NCBI GenBank assembly: GCA_027451915.1
Contig: DAIDHU010000500.1
Coordinates: 1 to 6,243 of the forward strand
Source of the DNA: Thiomonas sp.
GTDB lineage: Bacteria; Pseudomonadota; Gammaproteobacteria; Burkholderiales; Burkholderiaceae_C
DNA: 6,243 bases
Reading direction: 5' to 3'
Shown: positions 1 to 6,219 of the stretch, in pieces
Layout of the letters: every line of letters starts with the position of its first letter
How positions within the stretch are numbered: the first letter of the stretch is position 1
The notes under the pieces: model-generated
What the model saw: the letters and a program-made list of their open reading frames with translations, nothing else
What the model was told of the DNA's origin: nothing
Database searches by the model: none
Translations under genes and position numbers: made by a program

Positions 1-193
1 CGGGGTAGGCGTCGACCAGCACGTCCTGCGGCGCGTCGTGCATGCAGCGAAGGTTGCGCGTGTGCTGGGAATTGCCGCCGCGCCAGGCGCGCGGCGAGGC
101 CTCCAGCATCAGCACGGTGGCGCCCGCCTCGCGCGCGGTCAGCGCCGCGCACAGGGCTGCGTTGCCCCCTCCGATCACGAGCACATCGACCAT
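1..193 (-). CDS. tcuA: FAD-dependent tricarballylate dehydrogenase, N-terminal part (cut by window edge)
   Basis: This is the N-terminal 64 codons of a flavoprotein; the rest lies left of the window. The protein opens with a Rossmann dinucleotide-binding fold: a beta strand, then GGGNAA at residues 8-13, a helix, and a second strand ending in Glu31 (VLMLE), which would bind the FAD ribose. The following stretch GGNSQHTRNLR (residues 39-49) and the CMHDAPQDVLVDAYP segment match my recollection of TcuA, the enzyme that oxidises tricarballylate to cis-aconitate in the fumarate reductase/succinate dehydrogenase flavoprotein superfamily. The ATG at 193 is preceded by a purine-rich GGGGGAGGG at usual spacing. 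It is transcribed divergently from the HD-GYP gene. The partner tcuB and a regulator, if present, would be outside the window. Another member of the same flavoprotein superfamily is possible because the substrate domain is not visible. Confidence 0.85.
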   Translation of the reverse strand, partial: MVDVLVIGGGNAALCAALTAREAGATVLMLEASPRAWRGGNSQHTRNLRCMHDAPQDVLVDAYP

Positions 194-421
194 CCACGCC
201 CTCCCCCGAGAGGATCCCGAGGCCCCAAGCATAGACCAGGGCACGCCCGCGGCGCGAGAGGACAATTCGTGAAATTTTGGGCATGGAACGACACTTTCCG
301 GTCTCGCCAAGCTCGACTCGCGCCCCGGCAAGCTGCGACACTGGAGCCTGGCGCATCGAGCTCGCGCACGCAGGGTGCGAGCGCCTTGCGTCGGCACAGG
401 CCTTGGGAAGGAAAAGACAAC
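194..421. promoter_or_regulatory. Divergent intergenic spacer (tcuA / HD-GYP gene)
   Basis: This 228-bp spacer should carry promoters for both flanking genes. The only clearly AT-richer patch is around 262-280 (acaattcgtgaaattttggg). For the tcuA direction, TATGCT on the minus strand (228-233) is a possible -10 about 34 bp before the start, but no good -35 stands upstream of it. For the HD-GYP direction I see no convincing sigma-70, sigma-54 or FliA promoter. A small hairpin (cgcac at 365-369 pairing with gtgcg at 375-379) lies in the likely leader of the HD-GYP mRNA. I see no c-di-GMP riboswitch consensus. Confidence 0.35.
405..412 (+). promoter_or_regulatory. Ribosome binding site of the HD-GYP gene
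   Basis: GGGAAGGA ends 9 bases before the ATG at 422. It fixes that ATG as the start: the reading frame is open 384 bases further upstream, but that extension encodes Arg/Ala/Pro-rich sequence with no domain character. Confidence 0.75.
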
Positions 422-1651
422 ATGTTGAAGAAGATTCCGGCCGCACTCGCGCGGCCAGGAATGTTCATCCAGAAATTCGAAGGTCCCTGGCTTGCGCATC
501 CGTTCTGGCGCAGTTCCTTCCTGCTGGAGCAGCCCGACGACCTGCGCAGGATCCTGGACTCGGGCGTTCCCGAACTGTGGATCGATACCGAAAGGGGGAT
601 CGATCTGCCAGCGACCCGCGAGGCCCCACGGGCGCCGGCACCGCAGGAGCCCGTTCCGCTGCACGAGGACGCCCGCGCGCGGGCGCCGGCGCCCGAGTCA
701 CCCCCCGCGAGCCGGGTGGAAATGGCCGCGGAGCTCGGGCGCGCGCGCAAGCTGTACGAGGACTCCCGGGCCGGGATGCGGGCGCTGTTCTCCGAGGCCA
801 GGCTCGGCCGTGCCATCGACCCCCGGATGGCCGCCAGCCTGGTCGAGGACATCGCGGCCTCGCTGCAGCGCAACCCCTGGGCCCTGATCAGCGTGGCGCG
901 GCTCAAGACCAGCGACGAATACACCTACATGCACTCGGTGGCGGTATGCGCGCTGATGATCGCCCTCGGCCGCCAGCTGGGACTCGCGGACGAGGAGGTT
1001 CGCGAGGCCGGCACGGCAGGCCTGCTGCACGATCTGGGCAAGGCGCGCATCCCGCCGGACATCCTGAACAAGCCCGGCAAGCTCAGCGAGCGCGAATTCG
1101 CGGTCATGAAAGCCCACCCCCGCCATGGCTGGGACATGCTGCGCCAGGTGCGTGGCATGGGCGAGGCCGCGCTGGACGTGTGCCTGCACCACCACGAGAA
1201 AATGGACGGCAGCGGCTACCCCGACGGCCTGGCTGGCGAAGCCATCTCCCTGGTGGCGCGCATGGGTGCGGTGTGCGATGTCTACGATGCGGTCACCTCC
1301 AACCGCCCCTACAAGAAGGGCTGGGACCCGGCGGAGTCGCTGCGCAACATGGCCCGCTGGACCGGCTCGCACCTGGACCCGAGAATCTTCGCGGCCTTCG
1401 TGAAAAGCGTGGGCATCTATCCCGTGGGCAGCCTGGTGCGCCTGGAATCGGGCCTGATGGGCGTGGTGGTCGACCAGGGCGAATCCTCGCTGCTCACCCC
1501 GCGGGTGCGCGCCTTTTTCTCGGCCAAGACCCGTGCCTACCTGCAACCGAGCCTGGTCGACCTGGCTCGGCCCGGCTGTCAGGACCGCATCGCGGGCCCC
1601 GAGAACCCGGCGGATTGGGGTATCACGGACGCGGAAAGCTATTGGCAATAG
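422..1651 (+). CDS. HD-GYP domain cyclic-di-GMP phosphodiesterase with DUF3391-like N-terminus
   Basis: A 409-residue cytoplasmic protein with no signal peptide or membrane segment. Residues 1-62 (KKIPAALARPGMFIQKFEGPWLAHPFW...) resemble the DUF3391 domain often found before HD-GYP domains. Residues 63-100 are a Pro/Ala/Glu/Arg-rich linker, and about 101-150 look helical. The HD-GYP domain covers roughly 155-335. Its family motifs are intact: His171 in TYMHS, the HD pair His203-Asp204 in LLHDLGK, His232 in KAHP, the HHEKMDGSGYP signature at 257-267, and Asp286/Asp289 in DVYDAVTSNRPY. These residues bind the di- or tri-metal centre in characterised members, which hydrolyse c-di-GMP to pGpG and often on to GMP. 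The tail (336-409) is a beta-rich extension seen in this subgroup. The EAL phosphodiesterase follows 118 bp downstream on the same strand, so both genes would act to lower c-di-GMP. The input sensed by the N-terminal domain is unknown. Enzymatic activity is inferred from motif conservation. Confidence 0.93.
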   Translation: MLKKIPAALARPGMFIQKFEGPWLAHPFWRSSFLLEQPDDLRRILDSGVPELWIDTERGIDLPATREAPRAPAPQEPVPLHEDARARAPAPESPPASRVEMAAELGRARKLYEDSRAGMRALFSEARLGRAIDPRMAASLVEDIAASLQRNPWALISVARLKTSDEYTYMHSVAVCALMIALGRQLGLADEEVREAGTAGLLHDLGKARIPPDILNKPGKLSEREFAVMKAHPRHGWDMLRQVRGMGEAALDVCLHHHEKMDGSGYPDGLAGEAISLVARMGAVCDVYDAVTSNRPYKKGWDPAESLRNMARWTGSHLDPRIFAAFVKSVGIYPVGSLVRLESGLMGVVVDQGESSLLTPRVRAFFSAKTRAYLQPSLVDLARPGCQDRIAGPENPADWGITDAESYWQ

Positions 1652-1769
1652 CCTTGAGAACGATCGATCATTGCGCGCATCGGCGAAGCCATGGCCGGGT
1701 CCGCCGCGATTCATGGCCACGGCGCTTGCGCTACGCTTTCGCGAGCCCAGGATCGGGAGGAAATGGCAC
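1652..1769 (+). other. Spacer between the two phosphodiesterase genes
   Basis: This 118-bp gap has no T-tract terminator, so read-through from the HD-GYP gene into the EAL gene is plausible. It contains the short palindrome GATCGATC near 1664 and two copies of CATGGCC (around 1690 and 1714). A TTGAGA hexamer at about 1655 resembles a -35 element, but no matching -10 follows at 16-18 bp. Whether the downstream gene has its own promoter cannot be settled by eye. Confidence 0.3.
1755..1760 (+). promoter_or_regulatory. Ribosome binding site of the EAL gene
   Basis: GGGAGG ends 9 bases before the ATG at 1770 and decides between in-frame starts. The frame stays open upstream to 1533, inside the HD-GYP gene, and has another ATG at 1713, but that one has no comparable purine-rich site. 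The ATG at 1763 is in a different frame. Confidence 0.7.
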
Positions 1770-2591
1770 ATGAGTGGTCACATGCAGGGGACACCCGGAG
1801 CCGGCACGCCGGAGCCCAGCCCGCCCCACTGCGCGGGCGACCAGGACAACTGCGGCATCTGCGGCAACGGCCTGCGCAACGAGCTGGACTTCAGTTTCGC
1901 CTACCAGCCCATCGTCGATCTTCCCGCGGGGCGCATCTTCGCCCACGAGGCCCTGGTGCGGGGCCCCGACGGGCAGTCCGCGGCCAGCGTGCTCGATCGC
2001 ATCGGTGAGGCCACGCGCTACAGCTTCGACCAGGCCTGCCGCGTCAAGGCCATCGACCTGGCCTGCGACTTCGGCCTGCTCGAGCGCGGGGGCGAGAAAC
2101 TGTCCATCAACTTCCTGCCCCACGCGGTGTACCGGCCCGAAGTATGCATACAGACCACGCTGCAGGCCGCGCGCAGGCGCGGGCTGGAAGTGTCGAACAT
2201 CGTGTTCGAGGTCACGGAGGGCGAACGCATCGAGGACGGCCCCTGGTTCGCCGAGATCCTGCGCGAATATCGCCGGCAGGGCTTTCTCACCGCCATCGAC
2301 GATTTCGGGGCCGGCTACGCCGGCCTGCGCCTGCTGGCGGATTTCCAGCCCGACCTGATCAAGCTGGACATGGACCTGGTGCGCAACGTGGACACCCAGC
2401 CCGCGCGCCAGGCCATCGCCCGTTCGGCCATACGCCTGGCGCAGGAGCTGCGCATCGCGCTGGTGGTCGAGGGCGTCGAGACGCCGGGCGAGCGCGATTT
2501 TTTCCTGCACGAGGGCGTCGAGCTGTTCCAGGGCTACCTGTTGTCGAAACCGGCGTTCCAGAACCTGGCGCGCCTGGCCGACTGCCTCTGA
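1770..2591 (+). CDS. Stand-alone EAL domain cyclic-di-GMP phosphodiesterase with N-terminal Cys cluster
   Basis: A 273-residue soluble protein made of a short N-terminal segment and one EAL domain (about 38-270). EAL enzymes cut c-di-GMP to linear pGpG using two Mg or Mn ions. The motif residues I expect of an active enzyme are present: Glu60 in EALVRG, Asn114 in LSINFLP, Glu147 in FEVTE, Asp177-Asp178 in DDFGAGY, Lys198 in LIKLD, Glu234 in VVEGVET, and Gln254 in FQGYLLSKP. Loop 6 reads DDFGAGYAG rather than the commoner DDFGTGYSS. There is no GGDEF, PAS, BLUF or receiver domain. The N-terminus has His20-Cys21, then Cys28 and Cys31 in CGICG, directly before the domain; this could bind a metal or act as a thiol switch, but that is inference. 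The gene follows an HD-GYP gene and ends 12 bp from the convergent fumC. It may be an auxiliary subunit of another sensor, as short EAL proteins sometimes are. Confidence 0.92.
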   Translation: MSGHMQGTPGAGTPEPSPPHCAGDQDNCGICGNGLRNELDFSFAYQPIVDLPAGRIFAHEALVRGPDGQSAASVLDRIGEATRYSFDQACRVKAIDLACDFGLLERGGEKLSINFLPHAVYRPEVCIQTTLQAARRRGLEVSNIVFEVTEGERIEDGPWFAEILREYRRQGFLTAIDDFGAGYAGLRLLADFQPDLIKLDMDLVRNVDTQPARQAIARSAIRLAQELRIALVVEGVETPGERDFFLHEGVELFQGYLLSKPAFQNLARLADCL

Positions 2592-2603
2592 GCCGGCGCG
2601 GCC

Positions 2604-2609
<6 letters not shown>
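2583..2609. terminator. Imperfect dyad spanning both convergent stop codons
   Basis: The EAL stop (TGA, 2589-2591) and the fumC stop (TCA on the plus strand, 2604-2606) sit in the two arms of an imperfect GC-rich inverted repeat. TGAGCCG pairs with CGGCCTCA with one bulged C around a GCG loop, and GCC-CT / AGGC extends it. There is no U-tract on either side, so this is at best a weak bidirectional terminator or an mRNA 3'-end stabiliser. Confidence 0.35.
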
Positions 2610-4052
<1,443 letters not shown>

Positions 4053-4058
4053 GCCTTG

Positions 4059-4063
4059 CTCCC
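4059..4063 (-). promoter_or_regulatory. Ribosome binding site of fumC
   Basis: GGGAG on the minus strand lies 6 bases before the ATG at 4052. It supports this start over the longer open frame reaching 4121 and over the internal ATG at 3971. Confidence 0.6.
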
Positions 4064-4110
4064 GGATCCGTCGGCCAGGGCCTACGCGCCGGCCCTGGGC
4101 CCAGCATGAG

Positions 4111-4131
4111 TCTGGCGCCACGAGGGCCAGA
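4111..4131 (-). other. Small stem-loop just after the tRNA-Arg 3' end
   Basis: TCTGGC (4111-4116) pairs perfectly with GCCAGA (4126-4131) around a 9-base loop, starting 2 bases past the CCA end of the tRNA. The minus strand has no U-run after it. It could be a weak terminator or a 3'-processing signal for the tRNA precursor. A second short palindrome, CTGGGCCCAG, lies at 4095-4104. Confidence 0.35.
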
Positions 4132-4133
4132 CA

Positions 4134-4209
4134 TGGCGCGCCCGGCGGGGATCGAACCCACGACCCTCGGCTTCGGAGGCCGATACTCTATCCACTGAGC
4201 TACGGGCGC
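4134..4209 (-). tRNA. tRNA-Arg (anticodon CCG)
   Basis: A complete 76-base cloverleaf with encoded CCA. The acceptor arm GCGCCCG (5' end at 4209) pairs with CGGGCGC, followed by discriminator G and CCA ending at 4134. The D arm is GCTC-AGTGGATA-GAGT. The anticodon stem TCGGC/GCCGA encloses the loop CTCCGAA, giving anticodon CCG, which reads the Arg codon CGG. The T arm is GTGGG-TTCGATC-CCCGC with one G-U pair. Dedicated CGG decoding fits a GC-rich genome. The gene precedes fumC on the same strand. The 3' end of such tRNAs is a common integration site, but no integrase or duplicated end is visible here. Confidence 0.97.
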
Positions 4210-4215
4210 ACGGCA

Positions 4216-4232
4216 CCGGAGCGCTGCTCCGG
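4216..4232. repeat. Perfect 7-bp hairpin upstream of the tRNA-Arg
   Basis: CCGGAGC (4216-4222) and GCTCCGG (4226-4232) form a perfect 7-bp stem with a 3-base loop. It ends 6 bases before the tRNA 5' end, so it would fall in the precursor leader if transcription starts near 4237. It may influence RNase P processing or simply be structured leader. Its role is inferred from position only. Confidence 0.5.
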
Positions 4233-4243
4233 GCCAAACCGAG

Positions 4244-4249
4244 AGTGTA
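4244..4249 (-). promoter_or_regulatory. Possible -10 element for tRNA-Arg
   Basis: On the minus strand, TACACT about 35 bases before the tRNA 5' end matches the sigma-70 -10 consensus moderately. No good -35 hexamer lies 16-18 bp upstream, so the call is tentative. Confidence 0.3.
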
Positions 4250-4339
4250 ACGCCTCGCATGCCACGGCAGCGCGCCGAGGGCTTGCGCGGGCCCCGCCAG
4301 GCTGGCTTCGCCGCGCGCCCGCGCGCTGCCACGACACGG

Positions 4340-4382
4340 CGCGGCATGTGCTGACGATCGTCAACTCCGCGCACATGCCGCG
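4340..4382. promoter_or_regulatory. Nested palindromes upstream of the cytochrome c gene
   Basis: Perfect 12-bp inverted repeats CGCGGCATGTGC (4340-4351) and GCACATGCCGCG (4371-4382) flank a 19-bp spacer. Inside the spacer is a second perfect 12-bp palindrome, TGACGATCGTCA (4352-4363). The structure lies about 116-158 bp before the cytochrome ATG and about 45-85 bp before a candidate -10. This position fits an activator or repressor operator. The binding protein cannot be named. Confidence 0.45.
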
Positions 4383-4390
4383 GCGCACCA

Positions 4391-4425
4391 GGACGCCGCG
4401 CCGGCCCAGGGCCGCGCGGGCGTCC
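4391..4425. repeat. Interrupted 35-bp dyad next to the candidate cytochrome promoter
   Basis: GGACGCC (4391-4397) and GGCGTCC (4419-4425) are perfect inverted repeats. Inner GGCCC (4403-4407) and GGGCC (4409-4413) continue the symmetry after a 4-base mismatch, so 13 of 17 arm positions match. The right arm abuts the candidate -10 TATCAT. It could be an operator over the -35 region, or simple GC-rich symmetry. Confidence 0.35.
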
Positions 4426-4431
4426 TATCAT
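4426..4431 (+). promoter_or_regulatory. Candidate -10 element of the cytochrome c gene
   Basis: TATCAT matches the sigma-70 -10 consensus at five of six positions and stands out in very GC-rich DNA, 66 bp before the ATG. The matching -35 position (about 4403-4408, GGCCCA) is poor, which would suit an activator-dependent promoter. Confidence 0.4.
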
Positions 4432-4497
4432 GCACCTCGCAACTGCGGCGCGGCCCTCGCGGGGGGCCGGGCCATTCATGACCTTTTTGCACCGACC

Positions 4498-5091
4498 ATG
4501 AGCGCACACGACTCCAAACACTCCAAGGGCCATGCCGCGCCCGCCGACGCTTCGACCGGGGCCCTGCCCTTCGCCCCCACGCTGCGCAAGCTGATCGTGA
4601 TCCTGCTGGTGGGCTTCGCGGCGCCCGTGATCATCCTGGTGCTGATCGCCCACTTCATCGCCGACGAGACCGCCCCGCCCGCCTCCTCCGAGGCCGTGGG
4701 CACGCAGGTCTCCGCCGCCTCCGCCGCCTCCGCCGCCTCCACCGAGCAGCGCATCGCGCCCGTGGCGCAGGCCAGCGCGGCCGCCCCCGCCGCGGCCAGC
4801 GCCCCGGCGACCGGCGCCGCCGCCGGCGGAACCACGGTGGCCGATGCGGGCAAGAAGGTCTACGAGAGCACCTGCATCGCCTGCCACGGCGCCGGGGTTG
4901 CCGGCGCGCCCAAGTTCGGCGACAAGTCCGACTGGGCCCCGATCATCGCCCAGGGCATGCCCACGCTGTACGAGCGCGCGCTGCACGGCTACACGGGCAA
5001 GCGAGGCATGATGCCGCCCAAGGGCGGCAGCACGGCCAGCGACGCCGACGTGAAGGCCGCGGTGGACTACATGGTCGCCGCCGCCAAGTAA
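4498..5091 (+). CDS. Membrane-anchored c-type cytochrome (cytochrome c5-like)
   Basis: A 197-residue monohaem cytochrome. Residues 1-28 are a polar cytoplasmic segment. Residues 30-54 (LRKLIVILLVGFAAPVIILVLIAHF) form one transmembrane helix that would act as an uncleaved signal-anchor. A flexible Ala/Ser/Pro-rich linker runs from about 56 to 113, including SAASAASAAS encoded by 9-bp tandem repeats. The haem domain occupies about 114-197: the CIACH site (Cys126, Cys129, His130) binds haem c, and Met172 in GMMPPKGG is the likely sixth ligand. The order CxACHGAGVAGAPKFGDK, WAPIIAQG, LYERALHGY, MPPKGG follows the cytochrome c5 family. The domain should sit in the periplasm, tethered to the inner membrane, and pass electrons between respiratory complexes or to a terminal oxidase; the partner is unknown. 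The ATG at 4498 has no obvious Shine-Dalgarno site. It is the last Met before the membrane helix, and upstream codons in this frame run into the antisense of the tRNA. It converges on the uncharacterised minus-strand gene. Confidence 0.92.
   Translation: MSAHDSKHSKGHAAPADASTGALPFAPTLRKLIVILLVGFAAPVIILVLIAHFIADETAPPASSEAVGTQVSAASAASAASTEQRIAPVAQASAAAPAAASAPATGAAAGGTTVADAGKKVYESTCIACHGAGVAGAPKFGDKSDWAPIIAQGMPTLYERALHGYTGKRGMMPPKGGSTASDADVKAAVDYMVAAAK
4711..4740 (+). repeat. 9-bp tandem repeat in the cytochrome linker
   Basis: TCCGCCGCC is repeated three times exactly (4711-4737) with TCC starting a fourth, encoding Ser-Ala-Ala units. Slippage here would change linker length in steps of three residues without breaking the frame. 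Confidence 0.85.
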
Positions 5092-5102
5092 ACAACAGCC
5101 AC

Positions 5103-5123
5103 CGCGCCGGTCCCGCCGGCGCG
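5103..5123 (-). terminator. GC-rich hairpin between convergent genes
   Basis: CGCGCCGG (5103-5110) and CCGGCGCG (5116-5123) form a perfect 8-bp stem with a 5-base loop, in the 37-bp gap between the cytochrome stop and the stop of the minus-strand gene. Minus-strand transcripts then meet a moderately U-rich stretch (TGTTGTTTACTT) some bases later; plus-strand transcripts have none. It therefore fits a terminator for the minus-strand pair better than for the cytochrome gene. Confidence 0.5.
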
Positions 5124-5128
5124 CGGGC

Positions 5129-5713
5129 TCAGCGCCAGCGCGCCGAGGCGGAGGGGCTGGCGCAAAAACCCAGGCGCGCCTCGATGTCCGCCGAGGCCAG
5201 CGGCTGCAGCGCCAGCGCCGCGCCGCCGGGCAGGCGCAGGCTCGACAGCGAGTCGTCGAGCCAGGGCTCCAGCAGCACCATGTCCAGGCTGTGCAGCAGG
5301 CCCGGGCCGAGCTGGGTGCCCAGCCACACCCGCCCCCGCGCGTCCAGCCAGGCTTCGCGCACCTCGCAGGGCGCGCCGGTGTGGCTGCTCCAGCGCGCGC
5401 CCTGCCCGTCGATGTGCAGACGCAGGATCAGCGGCGCGACCTCGAGTTCCACGCAGACCTGCTGCGGTCCGTTCTGGAACACCCAGCATCCCTGCGCGTC
5501 GGGCTGGTAGTTGCGCCCGATGAAGGCGCACAGGCCCTCGTGCAGCAGGCGGCTGGCACCCTGCTTGTCCAGGGATCCGTCCTCGCGCCGCGGCCACGGC
5601 AGCGCCTGGGCGTCGCGGATCCACCACTGGCCGCGCGCATCCAGCCCCAGCCAGCCCGCGCAGGCCGGAACCCGGGGCCAGCGGCGCATGGCCTGGAGCA
5701 CTTGCTCGTCCAT
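5129..5713 (-). CDS. Uncharacterised protein (recalled as a Burkholderiales DUF2944/DUF2946-type family)
   Basis: A 194-residue protein of unknown function. It opens with MDEQVLQAMRRWPRVPACAGWLGLDARGQW, and has FIGRNYQPDAQGCWVFQNGPQQVCVELE at about 64-91. This style of sequence (MRRWP, GWLGLD-RGQW, NY-x-D-GCW-FQNGPQ-V-VELE) is one I recall from conserved hypothetical proteins of Burkholderiales, but I am not certain of the family number. It is rich in Trp and has no signal peptide or membrane helix. WLGLDARGQWWI (21-32) and WLDARGRVWL (122-131) look alike, suggesting two related halves of beta-rich structure. Cysteines lie at 18, 62, 76, 87, 116 and 184 without a metal-site pattern. The start at 5713 is the first ATG after the upstream gene's stop, 22 bp away, but lacks a clear ribosome site. 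It is probably co-transcribed and translationally linked with the NTF2-like gene. Confidence 0.8.
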   Translation of the reverse strand: MDEQVLQAMRRWPRVPACAGWLGLDARGQWWIRDAQALPWPRREDGSLDKQGASRLLHEGLCAFIGRNYQPDAQGCWVFQNGPQQVCVELEVAPLILRLHIDGQGARWSSHTGAPCEVREAWLDARGRVWLGTQLGPGLLHSLDMVLLEPWLDDSLSSLRLPGGAALALQPLASADIEARLGFCASPSASARWR

Positions 5714-5735
5714 GATGCGAGGGTCGATGCCCGCC

Positions 5736-6185
5736 TCAATGCAGGCGCTCGGACTGGGCCAGCAGCTCGCCGGCCTCCTCGATGGTGCCGGGGCTGGCGT
5801 GGTGCAGCACCAGGCGCCAGCCCTGGGGCGTGCGCAGGTACACATTGGTGGCCAGCACGCAGGCGAAGGCCGCGGAGGCGCCGGGTGGCAGGCTCACGCG
5901 CTCGACCACGTTGTGCACGGCGCAGCCCATGGTGACGGTGCGCAGCACGCACTCGGGCGCGACCGGCAGCGCGCCGCCGCCCAGCAACTGCTCGAAGCTG
6001 GCGCGGATGGCCGCGGTGCCGACCAGGCGCGCGCCGCCGGGGTGTATGCACACGGGCTCGTCGTCGTCGCTCCACACGCGCATCACGGCGGCCGCGTCTC
6101 CCGCCTGCAGGGCCTCGTAGAAGGCGGCTTCGGCGGCTTCGGCGGAACTCAGCGGTCCGCTGGCCACGGGGGGTTTGCGAGGCAT
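5736..6185 (-). CDS. NTF2/SnoaL-like superfamily protein
   Basis: A 149-residue soluble protein with the cone-shaped alpha+beta fold pattern of the NTF2-like superfamily. It has an N-terminal helix (AEAAFYEALQAGDAAAVMRVWSDDD, residues about 18-42), CIHPGGARLVGTAAIRASFEQLL (46-68), a central strand region with HNVVERVSL (91-99), and a final strand WRLVLHHASPG (123-133). This arrangement, including HPGG and HHAS, is typical of the SnoaL/DUF4440-like proteins that bind small ligands or catalyse simple isomerase or cyclase steps. Conserved His48, His91 and His128-129 could line the pocket, but no substrate can be inferred. The ATG at 6185 is chosen because GGAG lies 6 bases upstream; the in-frame ATG at 6206 lacks a good site. 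It lies upstream of the uncharacterised gene ending at 5129, and just after the end of another minus-strand gene, so all three may be one operon. Confidence 0.87.
   Translation of the reverse strand: MPRKPPVASGPLSSAEAAEAAFYEALQAGDAAAVMRVWSDDDEPVCIHPGGARLVGTAAIRASFEQLLGGGALPVAPECVLRTVTMGCAVHNVVERVSLPPGASAAFACVLATNVYLRTPQGWRLVLHHASPGTIEEAGELLAQSERLH
6123..6145 (-). repeat. 9-bp tandem repeat in the NTF2-like gene
   Basis: GGCGGCTTC (plus-strand reading) occurs twice exactly with GGCGG of a third copy, encoding the Ala-Glu-Ala-Ala-Glu-Ala-Ala stretch in the first helix. Confidence 0.75.
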
Positions 6186-6191
6186 GGGCGA

Positions 6192-6195
6192 CTCC
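6192..6195 (-). promoter_or_regulatory. Ribosome binding site of the NTF2-like gene
   Basis: GGAG on the minus strand, 6 bases before the ATG at 6185, favours this start over the ATG at 6206, giving 149 rather than 156 residues. Confidence 0.6.
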
Positions 6196-6219
6196 AGGCG
6201 CGGCATGGGCCGCGGGGCT

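Noticed and set aside
361..400. Possible c-di-GMP (GEMM) riboswitch in the HD-GYP leader
   Set aside because: There is a small hairpin and some CGCAC/CAGG wording, but the conserved GEMM helices and tetraloop arrangement are not found.
38..421. Upstream extension of the HD-GYP reading frame, adding 128 residues
   Set aside because: The extra sequence is Arg/Ala/Pro-rich, overlaps tcuA on the other strand, and shows no domain. A good ribosome site precedes the ATG at 422.
698..1771. Long minus-strand open frame of 357 codons antisense to the HD-GYP gene
   Set aside because: Composition (His, Ala, Gln, Arg) is typical of antisense frames in GC-rich genes; no recognisable domain.
277..1773. 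Long plus-strand open frame of 498 codons overlapping the HD-GYP gene
   Set aside because: It is a shadow frame of GC-rich coding DNA: extremely rich in Arg, Gly, Pro and Ala, with no motif, while the overlapping frame has a full HD-GYP domain.
4134..4209. tRNA-Arg as an integration site for a mobile element
   Set aside because: No integrase, no repeated tRNA 3' end and no change in base composition nearby.
4711..4740. Tandem repeats as a CRISPR or intergenic repeat element
   Set aside because: The 9-bp units lie in frame within a coding linker and have no spacers.
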